This document shows, piece by piece, positions 28,298 through 40,720 of a DNA stretch of 64,000 nt. The DNA is from Nymphaea colorata. Its lineage: Eukaryota > Streptophyta > Magnoliopsida > Nymphaeales > Nymphaeaceae. Numbering within the stretch: the first letter of the stretch is position 1; every line of letters starts with the position of its first letter. The stretch is taken from positions 22,815,300-22,879,299 of the forward strand of contig NC_045142.1 in assembly GCF_008831285.2 (NCBI RefSeq). The letters run 5' to 3'. The translations under genes and the position numbers were made by a program. Below the pieces are notes generated by a model. It was not told where the DNA came from. It ran no database searches and saw nothing but the letters and a program-made list of their open reading frames with translations.

Positions 28298-29126
28298 CCC
28301 TTACCAGGAAACCTCAACAGCTAAAACTGAATCACTAGAATCTGGGAAAAAAAAGCAAAAAAAAGCAACAATGACATTCTAAATCCAAGGGATGAGATGC
28401 TTGAAATCACATTCATGGACACCTTCGATTCCGTCATGAGACTAATCTAAAGGGAAGTCATATACACCGTCAAGAAAACGAATATTTGGTAAGACCATTT
28501 CATCCAAAGAGCAAGCAAAAGCAATAAGAACAACAATGTACCAGCTACCAACTAGTCATACATATAGGATAAGTCTGTGCGACCAAATATACTACCACCG
28601 TTATCATGCTTCAAAAGGAAGCATTCCATGATTATATTGTTTCAGAACTCTAAAATTCCAGCAGGTAAAATATTTGTCACCCAAGCAGACTAGCACATCC
28701 CCTTCAGACTGCGTTTTACCCACCAAAAACGGTCAATTGGCCTAGGCATGTGACGAAATCAAGCAAATCAGATGTGGAAATAACAGCAGAAAAATAGAGA
28801 GACCAACTAAAATAGTCGTTAAGTCATTTTGTCAAACAACTACTGTGCGTAAAACCAAGTTACATAACACCACATAAGCAAACGGAAACAGATCGTCGAC
28901 CGGAACTCAAAAACGAGCAAAAAGAAGGGTGCGAAACATAGATTCAACAAAATCGTATGACAGAGATTAACGAACAGAAGAGGAAAGTTCATGTGTGTAG
29001 TGAAAGAACACCACACATGATTTTCTCACTCAGAAAAGCAGGAGGGAACACGAGGTTTACCGAATCATTAAGAAATAGCCATGTAGGTTAAAACGATTAC
29101 GCCTAAAGAAATAAAAGACTTTTACC
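28298..29126 (-). other. bL33m 5'-UTR intron and leader boundary
   Basis: On the minus strand, a (CT)n-containing leader (microsatellite at about 29149-29165) ends at a GTAAAAG donor near 29125. About 0.8 kb of AT-rich sequence then runs to a TTTTAG acceptor about 25 bp upstream of the ATG. The region contains no gene on either strand. Confidence 0.5.
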
Positions 29127-29292
29127 GTCTCCGGAAGAAGAAGCCGCCGAGAGAGAGAGAGAGAAAGACTCAGGAGAGGCGCAAAAGGGAAAGAAAAGAA
29201 GGACGACGGAAGGCAGAGGAGCTGTCAACGGGTCCCACGTTCGATTAGACCCGGGTTTAATTTCCGGAGGCTGGGAGGGGATTTCACTCACC

Positions 29293-29298
29293 AGCCCA
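29293..29298 (-). promoter_or_regulatory. Site II (TGGGCY) motif upstream of bL33m
   Basis: AGCCCA on the plus strand reads TGGGCT on the gene's strand, about 170 bp upstream of the leader donor. TGGGCY elements are common in promoters of plant nuclear genes for ribosomal and mitochondrial proteins (TCP-bound). The motif is short, so function is inferred. Confidence 0.35.
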
Positions 29299-29339
29299 AC
29301 GGAAGTCGGCACTTGCCAACTCAACGAGTCAGATTTTTC

Positions 29340-30087
29340 ATGGTCACCGATCCGGATCGGTATCTATTTTTACAAGCCTAATTAAATCTACATTAAGTAA
29401 AATTCGATTAAAAAACTGTCATATATAAACTTGGATATGGATTTAGGAATGTGTTAAATGGACAGAAATCTTTTTATCACTGACATCGATGCAGTTCAAA
29501 GAAAATAGTGCATTTTTTTTTATCTCGCTAACATCAATGCAGCTCAAAAAAATTTTAAAAATCTAGAGGCCTTCAGTTTATAACTTAATCCTCTCTTAAC
29601 CATCTTTGGGAAGTTAGACTTTGTAAGTTAGGGTCTGTTTGATGGCTACAAACAACAATCTTTAGATAAAAACTTTAATTTTTGGTATAAAATGATATTT
29701 ATATTAACAACACAAGCATTAAAAGGACAGTGCATCTCTATGAATGTATTTTATTATTTTATATAAAAAATCAACTTTTTTTAAATAGACAGTTTTTTTA
29801 GATTCCCTTTTTAGAAGTTGAGTGCCCATATGATTTGTTGGTGGCCCAAATGTTAAGCGCCGCTTTGTTAAAATATATAAAGAATTTCCTCAGTGTCTTC
29901 CTACTTTGTTGGCCTAGAAGGAAATATATAAAGACTATCCAGTTAACATCCATACTTCTGCAAATGGTACATTTCAAAACGAATTTTAATTACGGAATGC
30001 ATCATTTGCGATAGTTTTTAGCATAACAAATTTTTTTTTTAAAATAAAAACATGATGCCATGGATGTTGGCCTATTGAATTCAGTTT

Positions 30088-30126
<39 letters not shown>

Positions 30127-30680
30127 GAACATATTTTTAAAAGCACCATAAATTGTTGTTAAAAGATCATGAACGGTATTTGTGTGTGAGTGGGTAAGAT
30201 TCAGTACTAAAGCCCCAAGCACCGTGTCCTTCACTCTTGGAAAGTGCATTGCTTTTGTGATTTTTTTAGTTGTTTCATTAGATCTTCTTCTTTGTCATCT
30301 TAATCGAGTCCGAGTATAGCTGATCAGGCAGGCAAAGGCACATGGAAGAGACGTTGCTCGTTCAATTTTTGTAGGTTTTATTTTCTTAGATGATTAAAGT
30401 TAGGACTTGTGCATTCTGAGGTAAAAAGTAGAGTTTAGGGTTTAGGATTTATGTCGTGTTCACTACTAAATCTCAAATCTTGAAGATTTAAACGTATTAG
30501 ACCGATGTCATTAGAATCCATTTCAGGGGTTGGAATGGTGAGATTCACAAATTCGGTTTGGGAATTGGTAAAATATAATAAAAATTATTTAAAAACAAAT
30601 TAAGAAATATTTAAAAGAACGGGAAATAAAAAAATATTTATTCGACCTCGACATCAAGAAGATCAAATTTTAGCATTGGC
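29340..30680. other. Intergenic between bL33m and VTI1
   Basis: AT-rich divergent spacer with a (TA)n tract of about 32 bp at 30091-30122. A segment at about 30305-30345 (GAGTATAGCTGATCAGGC) resembles the SINE-like head at 39.9 kb. No gene seen. Confidence 0.45.
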
Positions 30681-30689
30681 AAGCCCCGA

Positions 30690-30936
30690 AGTGTGTCTGG
30701 TGAGAAACAACATTGTCTTCCGCGTATCAGTTCTCCACCATATGAATCGAATCGGTTTTACCGTTGCGTCTCAAAGCAATTCTCTCTTTTTTCGTCGGAG
30801 ACATCTCCATCGTTCTTTTTACCCCCTTCTCTCTCTCTCTCTCTCTCCCCTTGCCGGAAATCCGCCCTGCTCCCACAATCCGGTGCATCCGTGTCGGTGA
30901 TCTCAAGCCGTCCTTTTTCAAAATTGGCTCTACCTG
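30690..30936 (+). other. Probable 5'-UTR exon of VTI1
   Basis: A GC-richer segment with a (CT)n tract (about 30828-30847) ends at a good donor (CTG/GTATGT, about 30936). An acceptor (TTTTTTCTCATTAG) at 32191 then leads into 44 nt of leader before the VTI1 ATG. The transcription start is not resolved. Confidence 0.5.
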
Positions 30937-31707
30937 GTATGTGCTTCCGATTCTTTCACGCCCTAGTTTCGTAGACGGGACAAACCTTATTCTTAACGTT
31001 CTCAGGGTCACAAAATCCTTCGAATGTATTCTCTGATGCTTGATTTTTGTTGGATTTCATGAGATTGGTGGCGTTTCTTTTTTAAGATATCGTTCCTTCT
31101 TCCTTCTCCGCTGGCATATTGTTCGCGTCCTTTTCTCGTTGTTATTCGAGATCATCGGTGGATGGATTTGAGCCTTGTAGCGATTTTTTTTTTCTTGCTT
31201 GCTGTTTGACAGTTGGCATGATGGGGCGCTGCTTGGCATTGATATGGTTCATGAGACTTGTTATTGATTGGTTGATTTGTTGGTGCAATGGCTCTAAAGT
31301 CGGGAGCTTATTTTTGTGAATTCGCTCCCCAATAACCATGATTCTTCAGTTTTCGTTGTTACCGCTCTTGCAGAATTTGGCAATTCACAAGCGCCATTTT
31401 TTCCCTTTTCTTTACCTTAAGTCTCGTAGTTAAATCTGGTTATGACCCAATTAATTTTCAAAATTTGTAAAAGAATGTATGCCTTTTGATGAAAGTAGTT
31501 AGTCAAAAATTGCTGATTCCGTAATCTAGACATACTTGCGAACATAATAAGGAAGTTGCCTAAAGTGATGAGAAACGCGTTGCTGATACATGAATATCCT
31601 GTTAATGAAATGGTTTGCTACATGCACGAAGGGATTCCAGTAACCATCTTGAGATGTAGTTTCTGTATGTTATGTTATAAATGCAACTCTTGATTTATTA
31701 TCTCTCC

Positions 31708-31748
31708 CTTACACACACACACACATACATATATATAGATATATATGT

Positions 31749-31788
<40 letters not shown>

Positions 31789-31810
31789 ACATATATATAT
31801 ATATATATAT
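31708..31810. repeat. Compound (CA)n/(TA)n microsatellite
   Basis: A (CA)n tract passes into (TA)n interrupted twice by TATATGTATACATATA. These give self-complementary sequence capable of cruciform or hairpin folding. It lies in the VTI1 5'-UTR intron. Confidence 0.85.
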
Positions 31811-32235
31811 TCACAAGTTTTTATTCTCTTATCTAAATGATTTTAATGGCTATATGGAATAGTATATCTCAGGATTTTGCCTTGTTCAGATTGTTCTGTT
31901 CCCGTTTCATTCTTATGCTGAAAGTCCAATACTTAAACATCTTGGTATATGGAGTCTAGACATTTAGGAAACGTGGTAACTAACATTAGGACGTTAGATG
32001 GAAGAGGAGCTATATTTCTGTTCTTTTTCTCTTTTTTCTTCTTTTTTTTTTTGTGTGCTGTTTTGATCCTGATCTGCTAGCACTGTTATGGATCTCAAAC
32101 AAATTCTCCTTTCCTGAAACAGATATGCCTTTCGTGCATGAGAATATTGACATTTAGGTTGATTGATTTTCTTTTTCTTTTTTCTCATTAGACATCCAGG
32201 GCATTGAGTATCAATCAGAAGAGCTATAAGACACA

Positions 32236-34610
32236 ATGAGTCAGGTATTTGAGGGATACGAACGTCAATATTGTGAGGTTTCTGCAAATCTCTCCAAGAA
32301 GTGCACTTCTGCTGGTCTCCTTGATGGAGGTGAGGCTACCTATGGTGCTATTTTTCTCTGATTTGGTTGGACTCTTAAGCTGTTCTTGGATCTTTACCAG
32401 TGTCAAATTTCAGTCACGTTGTTTGCAGATGCTAGTTATGAACTTGGTCGTAGCTTTATCCATGTTGTAGGTAGATGTGTACCCTTTTCAGTTTTTCTAA
32501 TCACCCAGCATATTTATGAGGATGATATTTCCAGTTGCTAGGTGCCTGATTTCCTTGTTTTGCTTAGTATCATTTGTGACGTGAAATATATGTGTTTCGT
32601 GGCAAGTGTATGTTACCGATGCATGTTTGGATCCAGAACCTCTCAACCAACCTATGTTCTCATTAAATTCTCTTTGCCTTTTTTTTTATTTCCTACTAAT
32701 TATAGTTTCAAAAAGTTGGTCTGACATGGCAACTGTCTGAATAAAGTTAGATTTCTTATGGGTGCTTCATAAACTTTTGCAAGTTTTGGTGTGAAACAGA
32801 AGCTATATGAAAGATCAGTTAGCAATTATATGAGCTAGACATCTGTCAGAAATGGAAATTCTCCTTTGGCTAACAGTTATTGGTTGTTATATTTACTCGG
32901 GCACTGCTCCAATGTATGATATATGTGAGGTTCAGGGCTTGTGGCCAAGGAATCACTTTGTCTGGTGGCCACGTAACCAATTAGATGCTAAGTTGTTTTC
33001 TACTGGAATATGTTTGCTTATCTCCATAATCTGTTATTTGCTTTTACAGAGCGAAAAAAGCAGAAAGTTGCTGAAATAAAAACTGGATTGGATGAAGCAG
33101 AAGGCTTGGTACACACAAATTAATGCTGTAAAATGTCTATTAATCTAAAGTCTATCTTTCGATTGCAGTTTCTTATGGTTATAAATGTATGTAGATACGC
33201 AAAATGGACCTTGAAGCAAGAAGTCTACAGCCAAGCGTGAAGGCTATGCTTCTTCAGAAGTTAAGGGAATATAAATCAGATTTAAACAATCTGAAAAGTG
33301 AAGTTAAAAAGATCACATCAGCTAATGCCCTGGCATCAAGAGATGAACTTTTGGAGTCAGGAATGGCAGATGCACTCATGGTAATGTCCTCCACTAAGAA
33401 CATCCCTTAAGTTTTATCTGTGTTGCTAATAGTTGGTTTGGAATAATGCAGCATTTCATCCTCTTTTGTATCCATGAATAGGCAATTCTGCTGATTTCTT
33501 TTCCCCATTCCCCAGTACCTTGAGTTGAGATGTTAACCATTTTTTAACATCTCAGAAGTGTTGAAGATATTGTATCTCCTTTCCATTGCCGGTGCAGGTT
33601 TCTGCTGATCAAAGAAGTAGGTTGCTTCAATCTACAGACAGATTGAATCAGTCTACTGAACGGATCAAGGAAGGTAGACGGACGATGCTAGAGACCGAGG
33701 AACTTGGTGTTTCAATTCTTCAAGACCTTCATCAGCAACGCCAGTCACTTTTGCATGCCCACGGCACTGTAAGTAGACATTTTTGTTCAAATTGTTTTAC
33801 TGCTACATCTAACTAGATCCAGACAACGGATTTTGTGTACATAAAAGCTCTTAGTTTAGTACTATTAAATATTCTGATGCAATCTACCCATTCCGTTTTT
33901 TCCTTCGGTTGATATTCATATGTTTCATGTTTGAGCACACTTTTAAATTAGTTGGATGATCGAGTGAACTGCCCTCCTGTCGTATTCTTACTTTTGCCTT
34001 TAGGTGCTAGTACAGGTATCGTAGAATTGAAATCTCAATTCACACAGTATATACCACTAAGCACCCAAGTACATCTACGAATGTTGTAAGTGATGTTAGC
34101 ACGGTGATCTGTCCAGATTTCTTGTGCAAAAAGCAGAACGTGCAACCTACATCCAGGAACCTGGGAAGCTGGAAAAAAAAGAATGAGCTTCTGTGAGCAT
34201 TAATCTTGCAGAACCAAGGAAGTCGGAAATCATATCCAAAATAAATAGCTTCCAAAAAGTATAGAAGGCCCATTGGCCCTTAAAGAAAAAGTAAAACGGA
34301 AGTTGTCTATGATTGCTTAATGGCTGGTATAGCATATATGATTATGACCTGTCTTGTTTTGAAGATAACTAGCTGTGTCTGATGCTTTGTTATCTTTTTT
34401 CATTTTTCTCCTCTTGAAGGTACTTCATGAATCTTATTCTTTTGTTTGTGTTGCCAGCTCCATGGTGTGGATGATTACATTGGCAAGAGCAGAAAAATCT
34501 TGACTGGCATGTCAAGGAGAATGGACAGGAACAAGTGGATCATTGGCACCATAATTGCTGTCCTGGTTGTTGCAATTATTTTGGTTTTGTATTTTAAGCT
34601 GACCCATTAA
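32236..34610 (+). CDS. VTI11: VTI1-type Qb-SNARE (VTI11/VTI12 family)
   Basis: A tail-anchored SNARE for traffic between trans-Golgi network, prevacuole and vacuole. It provides the Qb helix in complexes with syntaxin-type Qa and SYP5/SYP6-type Qc partners. Five coding exons (32236-32329, 33050-33108, 33195-33380, 33598-33768, 34458-34610) give 220 residues, against 221 for Arabidopsis VTI11. The N-terminal Habc-like bundle starts MSQVFEGYERQYCE. The SNARE helix spans about 125-187 and includes GVSILQDLHQQRQSLLHAH, with the zero-layer glutamine most likely Q160. The anchor is about residues 197-216, ending LYFKLTH. All introns are GT-AG and phases match. The symbol is a family-level choice; VTI12 and VTI13 are close paralogues that I cannot separate by eye. 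Confidence 0.93.
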
Positions 34611-36748
34611 GCATCTCGCTACCATAATGTCAGCATTTAGCATTTCTCAACTGCTCTCAAGCTTTCTATTATATGTGTGATGACTGTGAGCCGCTGAATT
34701 TGTATCCTTACATAATTGTAATCTTGGTGTCGGTCTGCTTGGCCTTCTTGTGTCTGGTTTCACTGTCTCATGTTAAATAGTAACTAAATCGATTCTTGGT
34801 TTTCTGAAACTTTGTGTTGTAGCTGGTTGTTATCTATTGATGGATTTACTATATCTTCTCATTTTTTACGCCAAGTGTCGTTTTCTTCACGTAGGAACTA
34901 GCCATTCGTTTAGGTATGCTAACTGTGGGTTATTGGATCTAATGATTCCCTGAACTTCTCAGGTTAGAAGTAAATGGTAAAAATGTTGCGCCTGAAAACC
35001 AGCACAAATCAAGTGCAATAAACAAGATCTTTGTATTGTAGGCTGTCTAGATTCTTTCATATCAAAGGCTCTCAATTTGTCGTCACGTCCATTGAGCAAT
35101 TTTACACCTCCCTCCCCCCCCACACCCACCTCCCCCACTACTCTCTCTGTGAACTTTTCAAGAGAACTGCACTTTTTTTTCCAAATTATTTGAAGGGTGA
35201 CCTGGACAGAATTCTCGAGTGCAGTAATGAGACCCCTTGAGTGTTCTTTCCCAATTTCAGTAAGTGTATCAAGCTTCTTTGCACAAGGTGACAGCCAAAG
35301 AAGTTGAACCATGGATTGCCCATTTCTCAGTCAGTGTCCACTGTCGCTACACCAATCTCTTTGGGAGGAAAACTTTAAACTTCTTCCACCAGACAATTAG
35401 AGCAAAAGAAAGATGCCAACTTTCAGCACTTTCAAGTCCTCAATATATGACCTTTTAGACGCCATCGAATTTGAGTACTACTGTTTACCAATTTCAGTAG
35501 CTAGACAATGTAAATCTAAGATTAGAAAATATTCATTCAAAAGGAAAATGTAGAATGAAAGCTTGTATGAAAGTGAATAAGAAGTTGATAAGGTCGACAA
35601 GGAAATAAGTCTACACACTCACACACGTGCGCATGCTTGCACAACATCAAGGTTGGGCATCGGGCTGGCCAGGGCCAAGCCTCGACAAGGCCAGGTTCAG
35701 GCTGGCCCGAGCCTAGCCCGCTTAGTTATTGGGGAGGATTCGATGGTCAACTTTATGCCCATCAGGGGCTCGGCGGCTCGGCTCTATGTCCACCTATATT
35801 TGAAATCTTTTAACATTTTCTATTTTAATGTCTTAGAAACCATTGATGACCTTCTAAGAGTTTCTAAGGACTAAGGGAGCTATCAACGATATACAAAGAG
35901 TTTTTAAGTGAGCTGACTGCCAACGTCATGTCAAGGGCGATACATATATAAGGCCGAGTTGACCCCTAATATCCAACTCAGGCCAACCCGGCCCAGCTAG
36001 TTTTTTTTATTGAGTTGATCTAAGTGTCAAAACCGCCCAAGTGTGGTCATCACAGACCAAGGACCCAACCACCAATCACGTATTCAGCCTGTTGCCCACC
36101 CTTACATATCATTGGAAATAAGAGGGAAAAAGAGAGATTCAGTAAAAAAAAAAAAAATTGAACCAATTGTTTTCTTCATAAATGGGAAACTAGTGTTAAT
36201 CTTTGGAGGAAATGCAGATTGGCTTTCAAAATGCAGTGGAGAAGAAGCTACCCTAAAGCTGCCAGTAGGTATGGATCATATCTTGCTCCCCATTGCCGAA
36301 TTCAATCTACCTTTATTGTCAAACTCAACTTGGAACCTCTCTTCCCTTTCCTGTAGGAAGTGAATACCCAACTCATACATGAAGATCGACATCAAGATAT
36401 CTATTTGAGTGGATAACCAACCTGAATCCGAATGTGATAAGTAAGAAGTGTTAGATCGAATTTGATGATTGAAATTTTAGTTTACAACGAATGTTCACGT
36501 CTGACTCCAAACTTGACCGAATCTGAATCGGATTACATGTAAATTTTGTGTTAGTTTTCTTGGGCTAGAACTCACAAAAAATCACATTCAAATGCGAGAA
36601 CTAAATTAAATTTGATTACGTCAAACCAACTAAGCAGATTTTTGCAAAGGCCTACTACATCCAACCAAAATCCGATTGTTATACTATCTAAAGGGCTACA
36701 AGCGACAAACAAAGGTACCTTTATTTTACATATGTGCAAAAGAACTTC
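34611..36748. other. Intergenic between VTI1 and NDUFA8
   Basis: The first 200-300 bp is likely VTI1 3' UTR. A C-rich stretch at about 35109-35137 is G-rich on the minus strand. A GC-rich dispersed segment lies at 35650-35725 (CGGGCTGGCCAGGGCCAAGC), similar to those at 3850 and 8340. Open frames here have no recognisable domains. Confidence 0.45.
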
Positions 36749-36754
36749 GGCCCA
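36749..36754 (+). promoter_or_regulatory. Site II (GGCCCA) motif upstream of NDUFA8
   Basis: GGCCCA is the reverse complement of TGGGCC, a site II element, 180 bp upstream of the ATG. Such elements are frequent in plant nuclear genes for mitochondrial proteins. Assigned on motif and position only. Confidence 0.35.
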
Positions 36755-36883
36755 TTTCAAAATGTTTAAAATCATCAGTAGTGTTTCTGAAACATAGGTC
36801 AAGAGTTAGGATCTTTAGTGAAATTTTCCGAATCTCCATCACTCCCTCTTCCGCGTCCTCTTCCTCTTTGCTGTGTGACACCC

Positions 36884-36887
<4 letters not shown>

Positions 36888-36930
<43 letters not shown>
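36888..36930 (+). repeat. (GA)n microsatellite abutting the NDUFA8 start
   Basis: About 43 bp of GA repeat ends five bases before the CACCATGG start context. It is probably in the 5' UTR and is a candidate for GAGA-binding (BPC) proteins. Confidence 0.85.
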
Positions 36931-36934
<4 letters not shown>

Positions 36935-36936
<2 letters not shown>

Positions 36937-39900
36937 GGGGAAGCAGAGCTCGGTGATGGACGCCAGAGGGGAACCGATCCCGACGTCGGCGGTGCTGATG
37001 GCGGCGTCGAAGCACATTGCAACGCGTTGCAGGGAGGAGAATCGCGCTTTCATCCTCTGCAAGAAGAAGGACCCCAACCCCGAGAAGTGCCTCGACAAGG
37101 GGCAGCAGGTCACGCGCTGCGTCCTGTCCTTGTGAGTCCCCTCCCCCCATGCTTCCTCCCCTCCTCCTTCTCTGATAAAGTAACCGATCAGAGTTTCAAT
37201 TGTCTCCTTTATCCGTACCCTTTTCTTCTTTCTACGTTATTAGCGTATTGGTCAATGCATTTCTTCTCTCTCATCTGAGTTTTCTAGCGATTTCGAGAGG
37301 TTGGTGTTTCCTGAAATGGTGTGTTTGATATGGAGAGGGTGTATGTCGTCACACGGTGAACATGTGATCTCCTTGAGGGACAACATAACAAAAACTTGCT
37401 TCCTGATTCTTTCCATTCTTATCTTCTCTTCTTGTTTTCGTTTGCCTGGAGGATGTGAAAAATGGGAGCACAGGTATAGACATCTAGGGTTTCAAACATT
37501 AAGCCTTTGTGTCCAATGCTGCAGTATGGTCAGAATGTGCTGACATGCTCCTGTTATGTTTCTCATTCTATTACTGTCTCATTCACCTGTATAATGGAAC
37601 GGAATTTATCCCTGTCTTTGAACTATTAGTCTTAATCGAATGCATTGTTGTTCATTCTGACCATCCAAGATACAAAGCACTTTGAGGGCTTCCATGCTTG
37701 AGTTGTATTGTGCTTGGTATTAAGAGCACCAGAGGTGGTAAGAGGGGAATTGTGAAGTATGTTAAGGTGAGGACCCTGGATCAATTTCCAACCTTGCCAC
37801 TTTGTATGGAATGTGACCGACATTCTGGAAAGTAAGCTTGAGAAATCTGAAAATGCCACTCTCTCATGCCCCTTGTTCAAATGGTAGAAGATGCAGCAAT
37901 CAGGGGCTGCTATCAGAGAGGATTTCTACTATTTCTGCTCAATTGTCAACCTGCTCTGTTGTGAGATTTATTAGGATGAAAAGCCTGAGGTATGACTTCA
38001 AAGAGTAACATTAAGAACAATGCCTCTGATAATGTGTGCAACTGATAGGATATTGTCTAACTTTTTGGGGTCAACCATCAAGAGTAAATATGGATTGAAC
38101 TTCACTAGCTATAAATTTTTGTAATGGGCAACAGAAGTGTAATCACCCCATCCCCAACCCATTTTTGTGAAAGAAAATTGCATCATGTGATCATAACAGC
38201 ATGACCATGACCTAAAGGGTTGGCAGAACTTGGAAGGGGTCTGTCTGACCATTTGATGGTTGACTGCCAGGAGAATGAAGAAGTCGATAGACACTTCCAA
38301 ACCCAGAATATCCTTGTCAGGTAGACATAATGCTTGCCTGGATGAAAGTTCTCAAGGATCAAAGAGCTTTCACTCGAGAGTCTTACATCATCAAGGAGGT
38401 GCAATTTAAGCCAATGTGGTCAGATCTAACATCTAACTATGAGAAAACTCTCAATCAAGGTTCTATTCATTTCTTTTAACAGGTCTCTAGAGGTTTTCTT
38501 CCGCAGGTAAAGGCATTTGTCTCATACTAGCTTGTTAGTGGAAGGCATTATAGGCAGCTATTAGACACCACAAGTGCTTGATGGAGGGGAAGTGTCCCTC
38601 TAGCGATACAGGTGATGCTGGCCGATTGGCTCCATTATTAGTTCCTACTTTGACAGATTTATCTTCACATCATGTAGAAGCCAAGACATATAGCAGTATT
38701 TCAGTAGAAAGCTTAGATTTGGTAAGATAATCATTAATCGTGTCTTTATCAAATGGCAGCTTTAATGATTTTTATCAAATCTGGTTGAGCTATTTAATGT
38801 ATCTTTTAGGTCCCAGAAGTGTATGCGGAGAATTGCTAGATGGAGAAACCTAGTGTTTGGGTGAGAGAGAGATAGAGAAAGAAAGAGAGAGAGAGAGAGA
38901 GAGAATTTTCAGGCAACTTATAAACTAAATTGATCTTTGACTCCTAAAAGATATATTTTATATTTAATCTGAAACATAGACATGCTCATCGTTTAACCTT
39001 TTACAACACATATTTAGCATTATATGAGTCATAACATTTTGATAGCTTGAAAAATGAAATTAAGCATGATGTTTGATCTGCACGTGGGGTTTACTAAATC
39101 AATTATAAGATTGCATCTACGTTAGACTAAGCAATGAGCATGGTATAGACTTAAAAGTGTCTGGTTCTGTCTGGAAGAATAGTTTTCTGGGATATACAAA
39201 GTACAAACATACATATACAAAAAAATATCCAATATATATATATATAATTGTATATTTTGACGGTTGCATGTACAATCTAGTTCAGACCACACAAAAAAAC
39301 ATATTTATTTGATCCTATAAATTTGATGCATTTTTTGCACTTATATTTTTGGGTCAAAGTGACCTTGATACATGGATTGCAGCAATCCGAAAGACGGTTT
39401 CTGCTAAATCAACAGTATAGACTATAGACCACATCCGTAAGGTTGGTTTTATGAATAAAACTGAAAAGAAAAGGTTGACTGTATATGCAATTAGCTGCAC
39501 TAAACATTAACACACATATAGCATCTATAATCTAATGGACGGTGCATTTTGGCTATAGAGGAGGAAAGTGCATCATCTATTACTAATGACGATTAATGCC
39601 TTTTAACAGTTTGGCATGTTATTGTCAAAACTCCAGACATTGAATTTTTATCCTCAATTTAATTAAAATCTGTAGTCCCCAATCTTTCATGACATTTTAG
39701 ATGCACACTGAACCTTAGTTTTTCGTGATCTAATTAATTGTACTTTATAGAGCTTAAAATGTGTCCATGATATATATTTATTGCTCAACGAATTTTAAGA
39801 GCTGCATATCTGGTCTGACCAATTGTTTTATTGAGAAACCAGAGTAGTTGGATCATTATTTGACTGTGTCAATGTTGCGTCTTTGGTTGCATCATCCCCT

Positions 39901-40649
39901 CCCTAAGGGGCTTAGTATAGCTGGTCGGGTTGATGGCAGGTAAAGGGTCTGTCATCAGTTTGATTCACTTGAGTGTTGGGCCTCTGGGGGCAAGTTGGCT
40001 CTGTCTGTCTTTCTCTCTCTGTGTGTGTCTATATATATACTGTGGAAAACTCTATACTTCATAATAATTTCAAACAATGGAAACTTGTTCAATATGATTT
40101 ATTTGTTAATTTCTTGTACTGAAGACGAGTCTAACGTAAATCTTTTAGCCATTTCTGAAGCACCTCAAGACTGATGCCATTGTTTGGTCACAGTATCAAA
40201 ATTGAAATCTTAAAGTCGTATTGAAGGTGATTTAATCATACTGAACACTTTCATAGCTCAAAATTTGGACAAGTTATTTGATACCTAAATCAACACATAT
40301 GAGAATATTAAAATGTCAGGGTACTGGGATATTCTGCAATATTTGCCTCTACCATAGTTACATTGCTTATAATGACGGACAAAATTGTGCCCAAGAGAAA
40401 GGAAATCTCTTTCATATGCTCATGCCTGAAGTGGTTCCTATTTGTATAGCTTATCTGCTTAGGATTCCACTGGGTTTTCAAGTTTTATAACTTGACAAGG
40501 CTCTACTGTGCAGGCTGAAAAAGCTTCATGAGAAATGCCCACAGGAGATGGACGCATATGCCAGTTGCATGTATTACCACACTAACGAGTTTGAGTTTTG
40601 TCGCAAAGAGCAACAAAAATTTGAGAGTGCCTGCCCTTTGTCCGAATAA
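36935..40649 (+). CDS. NDUFA8: NADH dehydrogenase 1 alpha subcomplex subunit 8 (complex I)
   Basis: An accessory subunit of mitochondrial complex I, located on the intermembrane-space side and imported through the Mia40 disulfide relay. Two exons, 36935-37131 and 40514-40649, join in phase to give 110 residues (Arabidopsis about 106). It has the family's four cysteine pairs: RCREENRAFILC, KCLDKGQQVTRC and KCPQEMDAYASC are Cx9C, and FCRKEQQKFESAC is Cx10C, a spacing I also recall in the Arabidopsis protein. The conserved PIPTSAVL is near the N-terminus. There is no cleavable presequence, as expected for this class. The start has a strong CACCATGG context. The single intron is unusually long (3,382 bp). 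AATAAA at 40715-40720 is a likely poly(A) signal. The gene converges on ACER, 1.1 kb away. Confidence 0.95.
37132..40513 (+). other. Large NDUFA8 intron
   Basis: A 3.38-kb intron (donor GTGAGT, acceptor TGTGCAG). It contains a (GA)n tract at about 38864-38903, short (TA)n runs near 39233 and 40030, and a SINE-like segment at 39.9-40.0 kb. No nested gene recognised. Confidence 0.75.
39900..40040 (+). mobile_element. SINE-like tRNA-derived segment
   Basis: An A-box-like GCTTAGTATAGCTGGTCGGG is followed by a B-box-like AGTTTGATTCACTT, then a (CT)n/(GT)n tail. Part of the head resembles 30305-30345. The boundaries are not resolved. Confidence 0.3.
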
Positions 40650-40720
40650 TGATGTCTCTGTGGGGAAACTGCAATGAAGAACATTCGGTCCAGCTTTTTA
40701 CAACTTTCTGATGTAATAAA

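Noticed and set aside
36676..37278. 200-residue open frame overlapping NDUFA8 exon 1 and the GA tract
   Set aside because: It is a shifted-frame shadow of the NDUFA8 exon plus Arg-Glu repeats from (GA)n; it has no domain.
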